Shown here: one piece after another, positions 26,901-30,880 of the stretch | Layout: each line of letters begins with the position of its first letter | Position numbering within the stretch: the stretch's first letter is position 1 | Source of the DNA: Variovorax sp. | Lineage (GTDB): Bacteria; Pseudomonadota; Gammaproteobacteria; Burkholderiales; Burkholderiaceae_C | NCBI GenBank assembly: GCA_028292835.1 | Contig: JAQGLP010000109.1 | Span: 1-48,334 of the forward strand | DNA: 48,334 nucleotides | Direction of reading: 5' to 3' | Translations under genes and position numbers: made by a program | Notes under the pieces: model-generated | The model's input: only the letters and a program-made list of their open reading frames with translations | What the model was told of the DNA's origin: nothing | Databases searched by the model: none

Positions 26901-28842
26901 GCTCGCGCGCGCCGGCATGAGCTTCGCGCCGACCATCCGAGACGTGAGCGACGTAACCGGGGAGGTGGTGGACCGGCCGAACCCGCTCTACAAGAGCCTG
27001 CCCGGGGCGATCGTCCTTCGCCTGAACGGCGAGGACCGGGTGCTGATGCTCAACACGCAGGATCCGCGCGCCGCCAGGTTGGCCGCCGACCTGAAGAACC
27101 TCGACGGGCTGACGAAGCTGGACCTGGCCGGCTCGATCGTGGGCAAGTCGACACGCTGGCTGGCGGCGGTCAATACCCAGTACAACCCGGCTTTCGGGCT
27201 GGCCAACCTCACGCGCGACACCTGGGGCGGGCTGGTCAATCTGGGCAGCACCCAGCTGCGCGGCCGCTCGCTACAGGTGCTGTCGCACGTGCCTGCGGCC
27301 ATGAAAGGCATCACGCAGGCGCTGGCCACCGACGAGCGCAGCCGCAACGACTGGGCCAAGTTGTGGGTGCAGTTCCAGGACGACGGCGGCCGCACCGGCT
27401 GGCGCGAGAACTTCCGCGACCCGAACGAGCGCGCGCATGCGATCGAGAAGGCGCTGCTGGACGCCGAGCGCAACGGGGCCCTCAGCCCTAAGAAGCTGGC
27501 TTCGAGCGCGCTGGGCCTGCTGGACGGCTTCAACACCGTGCTGGAGAACGCGGTGCGCCTGGCCGCGTACAAGACGGCCCTGGAGCGCGGCATTGCCCGC
27601 CCGGAGGCTGCCCGGCTGGCGCGCGAGCTCACGGTGGACTTCAACCGCAAGGGCCGCAGCACCCGCGAGCTGTCGCCGCTGTATGCGTTCTTCAACGCCA
27701 GCGTGCAGGGCAGCGCCCGCACCGTGGAAGCCTTGAAGGGACCGACCGGCAAGGCGATCATCGCCGGCGGCCTCACGCTGGGCGTCATCCAGGCCCTGCT
27801 GCTGCTGATGGCGGACTACGAGGACGACGAGATCCCTGACTTCATCCAGTCCCGGGCGCTCATCATCCCGCTGCCGCGCGACGACAAGGGCGGCAAGCGG
27901 TATGTGACCGTGCCGTACCCGCTGGGCCTGCACGTGCTGCCCAACACCGGCCGGGTGCTCACCCAGCTGGGGCTGAGCGGCGGCAAGGATCTGGGCAAGC
28001 GGCTGGTGGGGGCCATAGGCGAGATTGCGTCGGCTTTCAACCCGCTCGGCGGCGGCGACATCTTCACCGCCCACGGCATCTTGACCACTGCGGCGCCGAC
28101 GCTGGTGGATCCGATTGTGGATATTGGCTTCAACCGCAACTTCGCCGGCCTGCCGATCGAGCGCGAACAGCGCGGCGAGCGAGACACCCGCCCGGGCTAC
28201 CAGCGCGCCCGTGAGGGCACGCAGCGCAGCCTCACCGGCCAAGCGTACATCGGCATCAGCCGCATCCTGAACAAGGCCACCGGTGGCACCGCCTACGAGG
28301 CTGGGAAGGCCAGCCCGACGCCTGAGCGTCTTCGCTACTACGCCGAAACCGTCGGCGGGGGCGTGGTGCGCGAGCTGGAGAAGGCGATCGACAGCAGCCA
28401 CAAGGCGGCCGTGGGCGACAAGGTGAAGCCCAACGGCGTCCCGATCATCGGTCGGTTCTATGGCGAAGTCGACGTGGACCAGGTGACGCAAAAGCGGTAC
28501 TACCAGCGCGGCGGCAGCATCGACAAGGTGCAAAACAGCATGCGGGCGGCCAAGGCGGCGGGCGACGGCGAGGCGATGGACCGGATCGCCGAGGAAAACC
28601 CGGTGCAGGCGGCGCTGATCCAGTCGCACGACAAGGTGCAGCGCCAGCTCTCCAAGCTCAACAAGTTGGCTGCCACCACGGTGGACGATCGCGAAATGAT
28701 GCGTGACGTAGACGCGGCGCGGGTGGAAACCATGCGGGGGCTCAACGAAGCGTTTGAAGAGCTGGAGCGCGCCGACCGGCCGCCGACGCCAGGGGAGCGG
28801 CTGAAAAAGGCTCTGGGGCGCGAGGCAGTTCCGGTGCCGTGA
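14923..28842 (+). CDS. Giant polyvalent virion protein (DarB-like): InPase-like, N6-adenine methylase, SF2 helicase, zincin, PRTase, LPD38-like
   Basis: 4639 residues (about 0.5 MDa) with GAGGG before the ATG. Order of parts: a Gly/Ala-rich, possibly membrane-active N-terminal domain (~200-400); an inorganic-pyrophosphatase-like domain of polyvalent proteins (~682-840; 'HYGYIKRT', 'VFVVDQV', 'FDEHKALIG'); a conserved 'FTDDAAAAARARLKAKLG' module (1288-1368). An N6-adenine methylase starts near 1516, with motif I 'LEPGVGTGNF' from 1647 and catalytic N1713-P-P-F. An SF2 helicase follows: Walker A GAGKT at 2342-2346, DEAH at 2501-2504, motif III SGTAVTN near 2551, motif VI HGRIIRQG near 2856. Then come a zincin-like HEAVAH (3285-3290), a phosphoribosyltransferase 'VDDVTTMGGT' (D3581, D3582) and an LPD38-like region (~4000-4350) with a hydrophobic helix near 4276-4300. 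Such proteins are ejected with phage DNA and are thought to protect it from host defences. Expression is late, as the last gene of the virion operon. Confidence 0.9.
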   Translation: MADNFWEQDTPASKDAFWEDDQPAAKTELPEGVKASTAGAGRGGRDDPRRLDRAAPPAPPAGPRAPLELEVTATGSTPASTNTTASVTRTRSGGSIVENTPGGFPVPEPRLTERQVQENARLSSRRTAETTPQITDAPRPQVSEGKFRPQDSAVEGLGLEVGDSNPLVRIAGKAVGQGAEALGGVVRAAGDLTGAGSVARFGANAAKNASQFQESMGKARVGADVFNPAGPAGYLADQAENAGASLANSYGLARAFGAKAVIPLMSLQDAGSYYNEARNAGKDPLTALALAVPHGTFEAVGEKFTGTAKAMDALRVMMSRGAPKKALQDAGAVLMEAGVKEIPGEWITYLGQTALDVMPGVGIKPNMTTGEFVQGLIDTTVQAAMMGGMVGGGGAIATARAGGGARPQKTPEMLAREKGFLVQEEQVKRLNAAGEKEVARGMQQQVDSQRAETELEALADKPWAQDEGFQQRYRQLRTEGKKPAEAAARSAMSSAYAHIGELVGLHPKAFQKATELAATMPMEKVPGFFERFTANLVKKGMAGTVPGGTIDGAVAGVRDDAVQSTLAGVYGEDPNPAAAGILELEGSNAGTAGGHEEPGAAAGAGDGHDSVGGGAGATVGGPAQGGEPAAPADTTGAVAPPAGQAAGDGQQDAPTVARAGRSPLHDEDLTPNEHGAHQAAASPLNDKPEPTKAQILAGNATMGHMKVGGLGVTVENPADSVREDKHNEPPKWRTPMQHGYHYGYIKRTEAADSTEAKRQGIDVFVKEGTPEDYAGPVFVVDQVSAPGKFDEHKALIGPGSEAEARADYLKHYSPGWQGLGAITEMSMPDFKKWVREGKKADPAGQLDAPDAPDAAPASAPAAAAEAPPPVAPLRLGKMPTNAEPVTVHGGVVHIGRYEAVDFDSGEPVTVPEGATDAQIKAALQKAGAIAKGAKFFGGAKDPAQNPAAPNTPQSAPSAQAPSAATTGGKADNPRPDGKPAETAPNEASPSQVWNGTPPPQREAFVLEAGWKKGSPKTKELLQLTWRELTAVQKEKVAAAITKLAKVPAPTVDAPLDTPAEQSAEQRHADARAIGRSAGERGDPRDPPVAFTSTQKQLWRAGWDDSKRTKVTPQVPPVGATAAPASKPKKQTKAEAEQQAFRARLADYFQPGAIVKSYYGHDRVLALELDAPHGWRVQVVSVIKKDGEWIDAPKEQPRWHSTTPDPKAQPVVRPAPAAATPAPTSAPTVTMDKAEIRPYRKPDGSVGYEAVPIEAPASAPLPVAAPAAARPSPPAPAAVDKPAPVVSANKVFTDDAAAAARARLKAKLGRLNSGLDPETMLDGITLAGYHIEKGARTFAAYAQAMLGDLGDAVRPYLKSWYMGVKYDPRSAAFSGEMSTGAFVEEFDVAAIATPAGPSEAPEVETEAQPAHTGATDDSTPATEPPADDRQLAPIEPRPGSGETAVRRGAAAQDAQPGRADDGGVRQPDQPDAVADDGAQRLGDGGSDGGVPDQGAGNLERSRERLLAGDYRAPAGSLTREGSWLTTARRNVDLIELALKIEAEKRPATTEEQAQLAKYVGFGASEIRNKLFPVPHQYARQQEPDRLIWPNLVYEASWKQLAERMDKLPREWQKSVLQSTQYAHYTSEGIVRATWAAVQRLGFTGGKILEPGVGTGNFAMAMPESMRRPKGYTGIEMDGPTALIARLLSPAQNMLHEDFIKRKLPRDFFDLAIGNPPFSQTKILGDPDYEKFGFMLHDFFFAKTIDRVRPGGLLVFVTSKGTMDKQTDRARKYLADRADLLGAIRLPSTAFEANAGTSVVADVLFLRKREAGAEPAGHKWTDVATVETKDGPVVINEYFAANPAMVLGQNRISGGQDDEGRRINSNGRGGEKYTVVSYDKTPEELDAKFAEAVKLLPENVYSTLKASAARVKEETRRVDYDPKVKREGVVYIDGKQLMRVESGVGRELQLSEKDAQWMRSYVGLRDLVQTARQLQADDGTWEPALAALNKAYDAFVKKHGPINDFRTMTRKTTDEDGNPVETTIRVFKNKRLLREDYDHALMISLEHIDEAGKIKKAPFLRGRTIGKPQPREVKTVGDALAVSLDEIGRLDLEDVAQRLRITKDEAIEALGTNVYKAPSGEWQLSDEYLSGDVVAKLEEAQTAAAIDPSLERNIEALKAVQPDRLGPSQISVKLGASWVPAEYVSEFAAEIGAGAVSFDAKTETWQVQGGNERSARRAGAEYGTAARSPAELLEAALNSRQVVIKTKDADKKEITDAEATTAANEMLRKIKDKFKGWVWGDTERAATLVETYNRRFNNIAPRRFDGSHLTLPGVSLRFKLHPHQLRAIWRQIQTGNTYLAHAVGAGKTIEMIAGGMEQKRLGLIKKPIYVVPNHMLEQFSNEFMELYPLANIMVADDENFSAERRKAFIAAATLNGPDAIVITHSAFERVGVKEESVAPIRDEILADLESELDDVGKSDRVRRSQLEQQIEAVTQRFDSIVGMGKKDNVVAFEDMGVDFVYADEAHAYRKLDFTTNQKIKGIDPSGSRRALDMYVKTRVLNKRQPGRAFVFASGTAVTNTMGELYTLMRFYVPEEMDRTGIASFDSWARQFGEVGIALEANAAGRYENVTRFSKFDNVPELMSRVRQFMDVLTSEHLGSLVKRPDLEGGKPNLVMVEATKALKSYMKTELSPRIEVSRAWKPSFEQPFNPDPMLAIISDGRFAALDPRFFGGKPAEGETTKLDEMADRVVKTYHATADNVYVDKDTGKDEPVKGGTQLVFFNLGFGAASMANRGFDARAHFTKRLTAGGVKRDQILWFDDANTDAKKEAMFQAMRDGRARILIGSAKKMGTGVNVQKRLIRLHYFDPPWYPADVEQPHGRIIRQGNQNLLVGIDWYATKGAYDSTMWQMVARKQRFIDQAFSGDKNLRSMEDMSEASQYEQAAAMASGDPRAIQLAGYKQDIERLERLQAAHANEQIAARDGLRSARWNIDSAQKRIKALEAAQKALGGNYFQFTSGTVGERGYDKLGEFGQALKDLFNKASKKAAQDECQSERAIPLGKMGPVQVVGYPAYYGTKDPEFKGVELFAVVGEEKVHLLTATELGADADPVGLGRRVVNAANSISRDLDTERKRLTDNEADERRLNKKLGVPFEHQQDMLEKNAALKQLEDELRAEGEAEAAAQKAHTTAAKPVVIKEDGSDGAPSGDEGGQFARGDVLPSGLTIEEARAVLHRMRGAGVEAVQQAVDELAADWKDRPPIKVVASYRDLPGGGKPGDRGMHMGGRIWIVADGHRASMDLTQRVGKTLAHEAVAHYGLRQMLGDDFDRLLTNPMRLATASGNKAMIKLRDWVREHYKNGDGSYTLTARDEVEEMAARAVEQAVDADGRFRPGFGWLKAMWASVRQFLRSIWPKLEFTDAELHGMLVLSMRGLERGEKFAGTAQPLARAMAEKDSQFARRPDVQARGAAPQGGARELGVPRGVPEITSMRNTDALKAHPDYAAAKAGHPAAAVRVVTDLVQPEQIEAAQAIGPAVWVFPHAEEASGRNAIPAMLAARYASATGGTIDEEIVQANRVFHTGAPAMQRLIAPARFQGDVVPGARYVLVDDVTTMGGTLADLANHIRTGGGEVVGVVTLANASRTPTMTPTPQQIAEIQRRYGQTLRESLKVEPGALTSAEASYVLGFRDADSLRARAAKAEQERADRLRAKGLSPGQEGVAEDGGSGQFARGQDEPPIGGWQAPEATVTDRVIYELQDSRIDLKRVQEAIGKAGREIQQRFDARLAETLFPGRVARRAETFLNREAKPLLKAMARIGASLDEVGDYLLARHAPERNEQIAKVNPDLPDGGAGSNSKGELMTTQAARDYLDAIPPQRRALLEELATYVDRITAGTRDLLVAEGLEKRRTIDAWGAAYKHYVPLFKDEAEDGGAPHSQGQGFNVRGPASKRATGSTKEVTNVLAHVFMQREAAIARAEKNRVGLALYGLAMTHPNPDFWTTIKPGMPEGMITRELQRFGVDPMLARAGMSFAPTIRDVSDVTGEVVDRPNPLYKSLPGAIVLRLNGEDRVLMLNTQDPRAARLAADLKNLDGLTKLDLAGSIVGKSTRWLAAVNTQYNPAFGLANLTRDTWGGLVNLGSTQLRGRSLQVLSHVPAAMKGITQALATDERSRNDWAKLWVQFQDDGGRTGWRENFRDPNERAHAIEKALLDAERNGALSPKKLASSALGLLDGFNTVLENAVRLAAYKTALERGIARPEAARLARELTVDFNRKGRSTRELSPLYAFFNASVQGSARTVEALKGPTGKAIIAGGLTLGVIQALLLLMADYEDDEIPDFIQSRALIIPLPRDDKGGKRYVTVPYPLGLHVLPNTGRVLTQLGLSGGKDLGKRLVGAIGEIASAFNPLGGGDIFTAHGILTTAAPTLVDPIVDIGFNRNFAGLPIEREQRGERDTRPGYQRAREGTQRSLTGQAYIGISRILNKATGGTAYEAGKASPTPERLRYYAETVGGGVVRELEKAIDSSHKAAVGDKVKPNGVPIIGRFYGEVDVDQVTQKRYYQRGGSIDKVQNSMRAAKAAGDGEAMDRIAEENPVQAALIQSHDKVQRQLSKLNKLAATTVDDREMMRDVDAARVETMRGLNEAFEELERADRPPTPGERLKKALGREAVPVP
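16685..16891 (+). CDS. Nested 68-aa ORF inside the giant gene (+1 frame)
   Basis: Starts MRVLLVGTKSLALRLALAT and ends Arg-rich. It has an excellent ribosome binding site (GGAGGGG, 4 bases before the ATG). Of its 68 codons, 62 end in G or C (91%). The giant frame over the same bases gives 36 of 68 (53%) and encodes an uninformative Gly/Ala/Pro linker (giant residues ~588-656). The codon signature therefore says this frame has been the selected one here. The first ~20 residues are hydrophobic enough for a membrane or signal-like helix, and the rest is basic. No family recognised. It lies between the giant protein's N-terminal domain and its pyrophosphatase-like domain. Confidence 0.6.
   Translation: MRVLLVGTKSLALRLALATATIQSVVVQELPSGAQPKAASQRHQPTRPVPSRRQLAKQQAMASKMRRR
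19166..19471 (+). CDS. Nested 101-aa ORF inside the giant gene (+1 frame)
   Basis: A 101-residue acidic, helical, Met-rich protein starting MIPPLQPSRLRMIASWLQSN. GGAG lies 8 bases upstream of the ATG, and an earlier in-frame ATG at 19127 has no such site. Ninety of 101 codons end in G or C (89%), against 46 of 101 (46%) for the giant frame over the same bases. There the giant protein is a Gly/Asp/Gln/Ala-rich linker (residues ~1415-1516). The stop codon falls just where the giant protein's adenine-methylase domain begins. Its amino-acid composition is that of an ordinary folded protein, unlike the Arg/Ala/Gly-rich shadow frames elsewhere in this sequence. Function unknown. Confidence 0.7.
   Translation: MIPPLQPSRLRMIASWLQSNPDPEAEKPLSDGALLRKTHSLDEQMMEAFDSRTSLMQSQMMERNDWGTEEATAAFRTRELEIWNAVVSDFLPETTELPPEA
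25820..25999 (+). CDS. Possible nested 59-aa ORF inside the giant gene (+1 frame)
   Basis: Encodes a basic peptide (MVKLSEKVSRSNP through ELIAFGQKAFPPVKKA). About 76% of codons end in G/C, against about 46% for the giant frame. The contrast is concentrated in the last 29 codons, where the giant frame falls to about 31%. There is no clear ribosome binding site, so the true start may differ or the ORF may be a relic. It lies at the junction between the phosphoribosyltransferase domain and the C-terminal region of the giant protein, in the same +1 register as the other two nested ORFs. Confidence 0.35.
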   Translation: MVKLSEKVSRSNPAPSPAPRQATSLASETLTHSELVQLRQNKKELIAFGQKAFPPVKKA

Positions 28843-28843
28843 C

Positions 28844-28858
28844 TACTGGATATTGGGC
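28844..28858 (+). repeat. attP arm-type repeat, copy A1
   Basis: TACTGGATATTGGGC is matched at 14 of 15 positions by 29088-29102 on the other side of the tRNA-derived core. The last eight bases are one mismatch from the reverse complement of GCCTAATA, the motif of the other arm copies. Paired repeats flanking a crossover core are the pattern of integrase arm-type sites. Confidence 0.6.
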
Positions 28859-28880
28859 AAATGCCTAATACTTTGCCCAA
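28853..28880. other. Perfect 9-bp inverted repeat just after the giant gene
   Basis: TTGGGCAAA at 28853-28861 pairs perfectly with TTTGCCCAA at 28872-28880 across a 10-base loop. It lies 11 bases after the giant gene's stop. It may be a transcript-end hairpin, a DNA-bending or integrase arm element, or both, because the loop itself contains an arm-type repeat. Confidence 0.7.
28862..28870 (+). repeat. attP arm-type repeat, copy A2 (TGCCTAATA)
   Basis: TGCCTAATA, identical to 29031-29039, lies in the loop of the 28853-28880 hairpin, on the giant-gene side of the attP core. Confidence 0.55.
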
Positions 28881-28893
28881 CAAGCCAAAAGAA

Positions 28894-28921
28894 AAGGGGC
28901 TACGTTCGCACGTAACCCCTT
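28894..28921. terminator. Bidirectional terminator between convergent late and early-left operons
   Basis: The stem is AAGGGG-C-TACGT paired with ACGTA-A-CCCCTT, with a four-base TCGC loop and one C·A mismatch. On the minus strand the hairpin is followed by CTTTTGG preceded by TTTT, a good U-tract for stopping leftward int transcription. On the plus strand the tail is only moderately T-rich (TTTATAT). It sits where the rightward virion operon and the leftward int operon meet. Confidence 0.75.
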
Positions 28922-28929
28922 GATTTATA

Positions 28930-28979
28930 TGGCTCCTCGACCTGGGCTCGAACCAGGGACCTACGGATTAACAGCCCGC
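28930..28979 (-). other. attP core: 3' half of a tRNA-Asn(GUU) gene
   Basis: Read on the minus strand, this is the anticodon loop CTGTTAA (anticodon GTT at 28972-28970), anticodon stem 3' side, variable loop, T arm with GGTTCGAGCC, 3' acceptor strand and encoded CCA ending at 28930. The 5' half of a tRNA (acceptor 5' strand, D arm) is absent, so this is not a functional gene. It is the identity segment that restores the host tRNA-Asn 3' end on integration. The integrase gene lies about 470 bp away. Confidence 0.85.
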
Positions 28980-29030
28980 GAGTCAAATCGGCCGCAAACC
29001 CGCATGGATGCTCGATTGACGGGGTTTCAT

Positions 29031-29039
29031 TGCCTAATA
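29031..29039 (+). repeat. attP arm-type repeat, copy A3 (TGCCTAATA)
   Basis: Identical to copy A2 but on the integrase side of the core. It lies in otherwise non-coding sequence between the tRNA-derived core and the first small leftward gene. Confidence 0.55.
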
Positions 29040-29087
29040 AAAACGGGCCGGACCGCTCACGAATCATGTGGCTTTGCGACCGGTTCG

Positions 29088-29102
29088 TACTGGATATTAG
29101 GC
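29088..29102 (+). repeat. attP arm-type repeat, copy A4
   Basis: TACTGGATATTAGGC is a 14/15 match to copy A1. Its last eight bases are the exact reverse complement of GCCTAATA in A2 and A3. It overlaps the end of the 29097-29306 reading frame. The stretch 28980-29087 holds no convincing gene. Confidence 0.6.
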
Positions 29103-29306
29103 GCGGCCGGAAGGTGGCTCGTAATTCTCCAGGTACCACTGGAGTGCGTCTTGCGCGACGTAAAGAGGATCGGTTTCCAGCAGATTCTTTCGAGCCTCGT
29201 CGACGGTGCCAGGCGTGTGCGGCCAGCAGTATTTCGAATTGAGCCGCAGGCAGCACTTGTTCTCGCAGGCCGGCACCGCGCATTTCGGCCAGGAATTCCA
29301 GTCCAT
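29097..29306 (-). CDS. Small Cys-rich phage protein
   Basis: A 69-residue protein beginning MDWNSWPKCAVPACENKCC; a GTG three codons further out (29315) is an alternative start. Four Cys in the first ~20 residues plus 'YCWPHTPG' form a compact zinc-binding-type module, followed by a helical acidic tail ('DEARKNLLETDPLYVAQDALQWYLENYE'). It is the last gene of the leftward operon, after a small membrane protein, and its 3' end overlaps an attP arm repeat. Function unknown. The regular Cys spacing and non-random composition argue that it is real. Confidence 0.6.
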   Translation of the reverse strand: MDWNSWPKCAVPACENKCCLRLNSKYCWPHTPGTVDEARKNLLETDPLYVAQDALQWYLENYEPPSGRA

Positions 29307-29308
29307 GC

Positions 29309-29452
29309 TCACCACCAGCCCATGTACTTGCCGGCCATGAAGACGCCCATGATGACCGCACCAGTGAACATGCCACCCATCACCGCCACCGGCGGCAGCA
29401 GCAACATCACGCGCATCACTGCGAAAAGTTGGGCGCGCTCTTCTGGCTTCAT
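29309..29452 (-). CDS. Small membrane protein downstream of integrase
   Basis: A 47-residue protein (starting MKPEERAQLFAVMRVMLLLP) overlapping the integrase stop by ATGA. After ~10 charged residues it is one long Met/Val/Gly-rich hydrophobic region (residues ~11-42), enough for one long or two short membrane segments. The tight coupling to int argues for a real gene. Function unknown; an inner-membrane role is inferred. Confidence 0.55.
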   Translation of the reverse strand: MKPEERAQLFAVMRVMLLLPPVAVMGGMFTGAVIMGVFMAGKYMGWW

Positions 29453-30561
29453 GCTGTTCCCTTCACCGTGTTCGGCTGCACCGCCTCGTGCCACCGAGCC
29501 TTGACGTAGATCTCGGTGGTCTGCTTCGTCTTGTGGCCGCACAGGGCCTGGATCTTCTCGATCGGCACCTCGGCCAGCCACATATCGGTGGCGCCCTTGC
29601 CCTTGCAGTCGCGGAACCCGAACGACTCGATCAGCGGCAGCCCGCGCGCCTGGCGCCGCACGTTGGCGGTGGCGATCGAGCGGCGCAGCATCGAGCTCAG
29701 GCCGCTGTACGTGTAGAAGCCGCCATCCAGCTTCCTGATGATCGGCTCGGCGACCAGCTGGCGCACGTTGCCCGCCGGCCGCGGCAGCAGCGCCTCGAGC
29801 TCGGGGCTGAACGCGATCACCAGCCGCTGCGGGTTGCGGCGCTTGCCCTTGTTCTGCACGAACTCCAGGGTGCGGCGGTCGGGCCGGTTCACGATCACCG
29901 AGGTGTCCCACTTGATCAGGTCGCTGTCCGGCCGCTGGAGGGTGCGGTAGGTGAGCTCCATCATCAGCCGCTCGGACCGGCTGGCCACCTCGAACACGTC
30001 GCGGTAGTCCTGGTCGCTGACATACCGCTCGCGCTTGCTCTCCGGGTTGCGCTGCACGCCGCTGGCGCGCAGGCAGGGGTTCACCATCAGGCCGGGGCAG
30101 TGCTTCTTGCGCAGCAGCCAGCCGAAGCACGACGACAGGGCCGCGCGCTCGCGGTTGCTGCGCGTCGCGCGGTTCTCGGCGCCGGCCTCCAGGAAGTCCT
30201 GCACCTGGTCGGGGGTGACGTCCGCCGGTGTCATCGGTGGGGCGAAGAACACCCGCAGCGCCCCCGGCTTCTCGTCGGTGCCGATCGCGTCGCGGTAGTC
30301 GGCGAGCGTGCGGGCCGCGAGGCTGCCAGCCTTCACCCGCGCTTCGCAGTCAGCCACGAACATATCGAGCCAGTAGACGAGGGTGCCGGCGCGGCCGCCC
30401 GGATCGTTGTAGATCCTCGCCTTGCGGTTGGCAGCGTCCTTATCCACGCCCAGGTGCTCCCACCCCGCGCCGCGATGGGCGTAGTAGTAGGCGCCGTGGC
30501 TGAAATACACCCGCGGCTCAAGTCCGTTGTCGACCTTGCGTTTACGCCCCATTGGCAACAT
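29449..30561 (-). CDS. int: Tyrosine-family site-specific integrase
   Basis: A 370-residue recombinase that would join attP to the host tRNA-Asn gene. Residues ~60-160 are a SAM-like core-binding domain. The catalytic domain shows R210 in 'TLQRPDSDLI', a Lys in 'FVQNKGKR', R317 in 'FGFRDCKGKGATD', H343 in 'LCGHKTKQTTEIYVK' and the nucleophile Y352. The box II His normally three residues before the second Arg is Phe here (FGFR), a variant seen in a subgroup of phage integrases. The N-terminal ~55 residues are basic and aromatic and should bind the arm-type repeats. GGAAG upstream supports the 30561 start. The gene is read from the leftward early promoter, immediately after its candidate excisionase. 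Confidence 0.95.
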   Translation of the reverse strand: MLPMGRKRKVDNGLEPRVYFSHGAYYYAHRGAGWEHLGVDKDAANRKARIYNDPGGRAGTLVYWLDMFVADCEARVKAGSLAARTLADYRDAIGTDEKPGALRVFFAPPMTPADVTPDQVQDFLEAGAENRATRSNRERAALSSCFGWLLRKKHCPGLMVNPCLRASGVQRNPESKRERYVSDQDYRDVFEVASRSERLMMELTYRTLQRPDSDLIKWDTSVIVNRPDRRTLEFVQNKGKRRNPQRLVIAFSPELEALLPRPAGNVRQLVAEPIIRKLDGGFYTYSGLSSMLRRSIATANVRRQARGLPLIESFGFRDCKGKGATDMWLAEVPIEKIQALCGHKTKQTTEIYVKARWHEAVQPNTVKGTA

Positions 30562-30562
30562 A

Positions 30563-30877
30563 TTACTTCTTCCGTCTCTGGCTGATCAGGTTCATCAGGG
30601 CGTCGCGGTTCGGCTGCGGCGGCTGGCGCTGGGCGGGCTTGTCCGGCTCCCGGCGGAATTGGCCACTCACCACGGCGTCGTAGTGGGCGCGCGGGAGCAC
30701 CACCCGATTGTTCTTCCCCATGTACGCCAGGGTGTAGCCGCGGTCGTGCAGCTCGCGCAGCTGGCGCGCGGGGTAGCAGTAGCCGCCGGCGGCGTCCCTC
30801 ACCTCATCGTCGGTGAGGTTCAGGCCGCTCGGCCGTGCCGCTGCCGGGCCCGGTAGCTGGTACACCGCTGCGGTCAT
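30563..30877 (-). CDS. DUF4224-like protein, candidate excisionase
   Basis: A 104-residue protein whose stop lies one base before the integrase start. Residues ~20-70 ('NLTDDEVRDAAGGYCYPARQ', then 'LRELHDRGYTLAYMGKNNRVVLPRAHYDAVV') match the DUF4224 pattern of a short winged-helix-like DNA-binding fold, commonly found next to phage integrases. Here it may be the recombination directionality factor; that role is inferred from the family habit and from adjacency to int and attP. The C-terminal 35 residues are Pro/Gln/Arg-rich and probably disordered. Confidence 0.7.
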   Translation of the reverse strand: MTAAVYQLPGPAAARPSGLNLTDDEVRDAAGGYCYPARQLRELHDRGYTLAYMGKNNRVVLPRAHYDAVVSGQFRREPDKPAQRQPPQPNRDALMNLISQRRKK

Positions 30878-30880
30878 GCG

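Noticed and set aside
28930..28979. A functional tRNA-Asn gene
   Set aside because: Only the anticodon loop to CCA half is present. The 5' acceptor strand and D arm are missing, so it is an attachment-site copy.
28900..29376. A 158-codon minus-strand frame across the attP region
   Set aside because: It runs through the terminator and tRNA-derived core and has an unlikely composition. The 69-aa Cys-rich frame is the better call.
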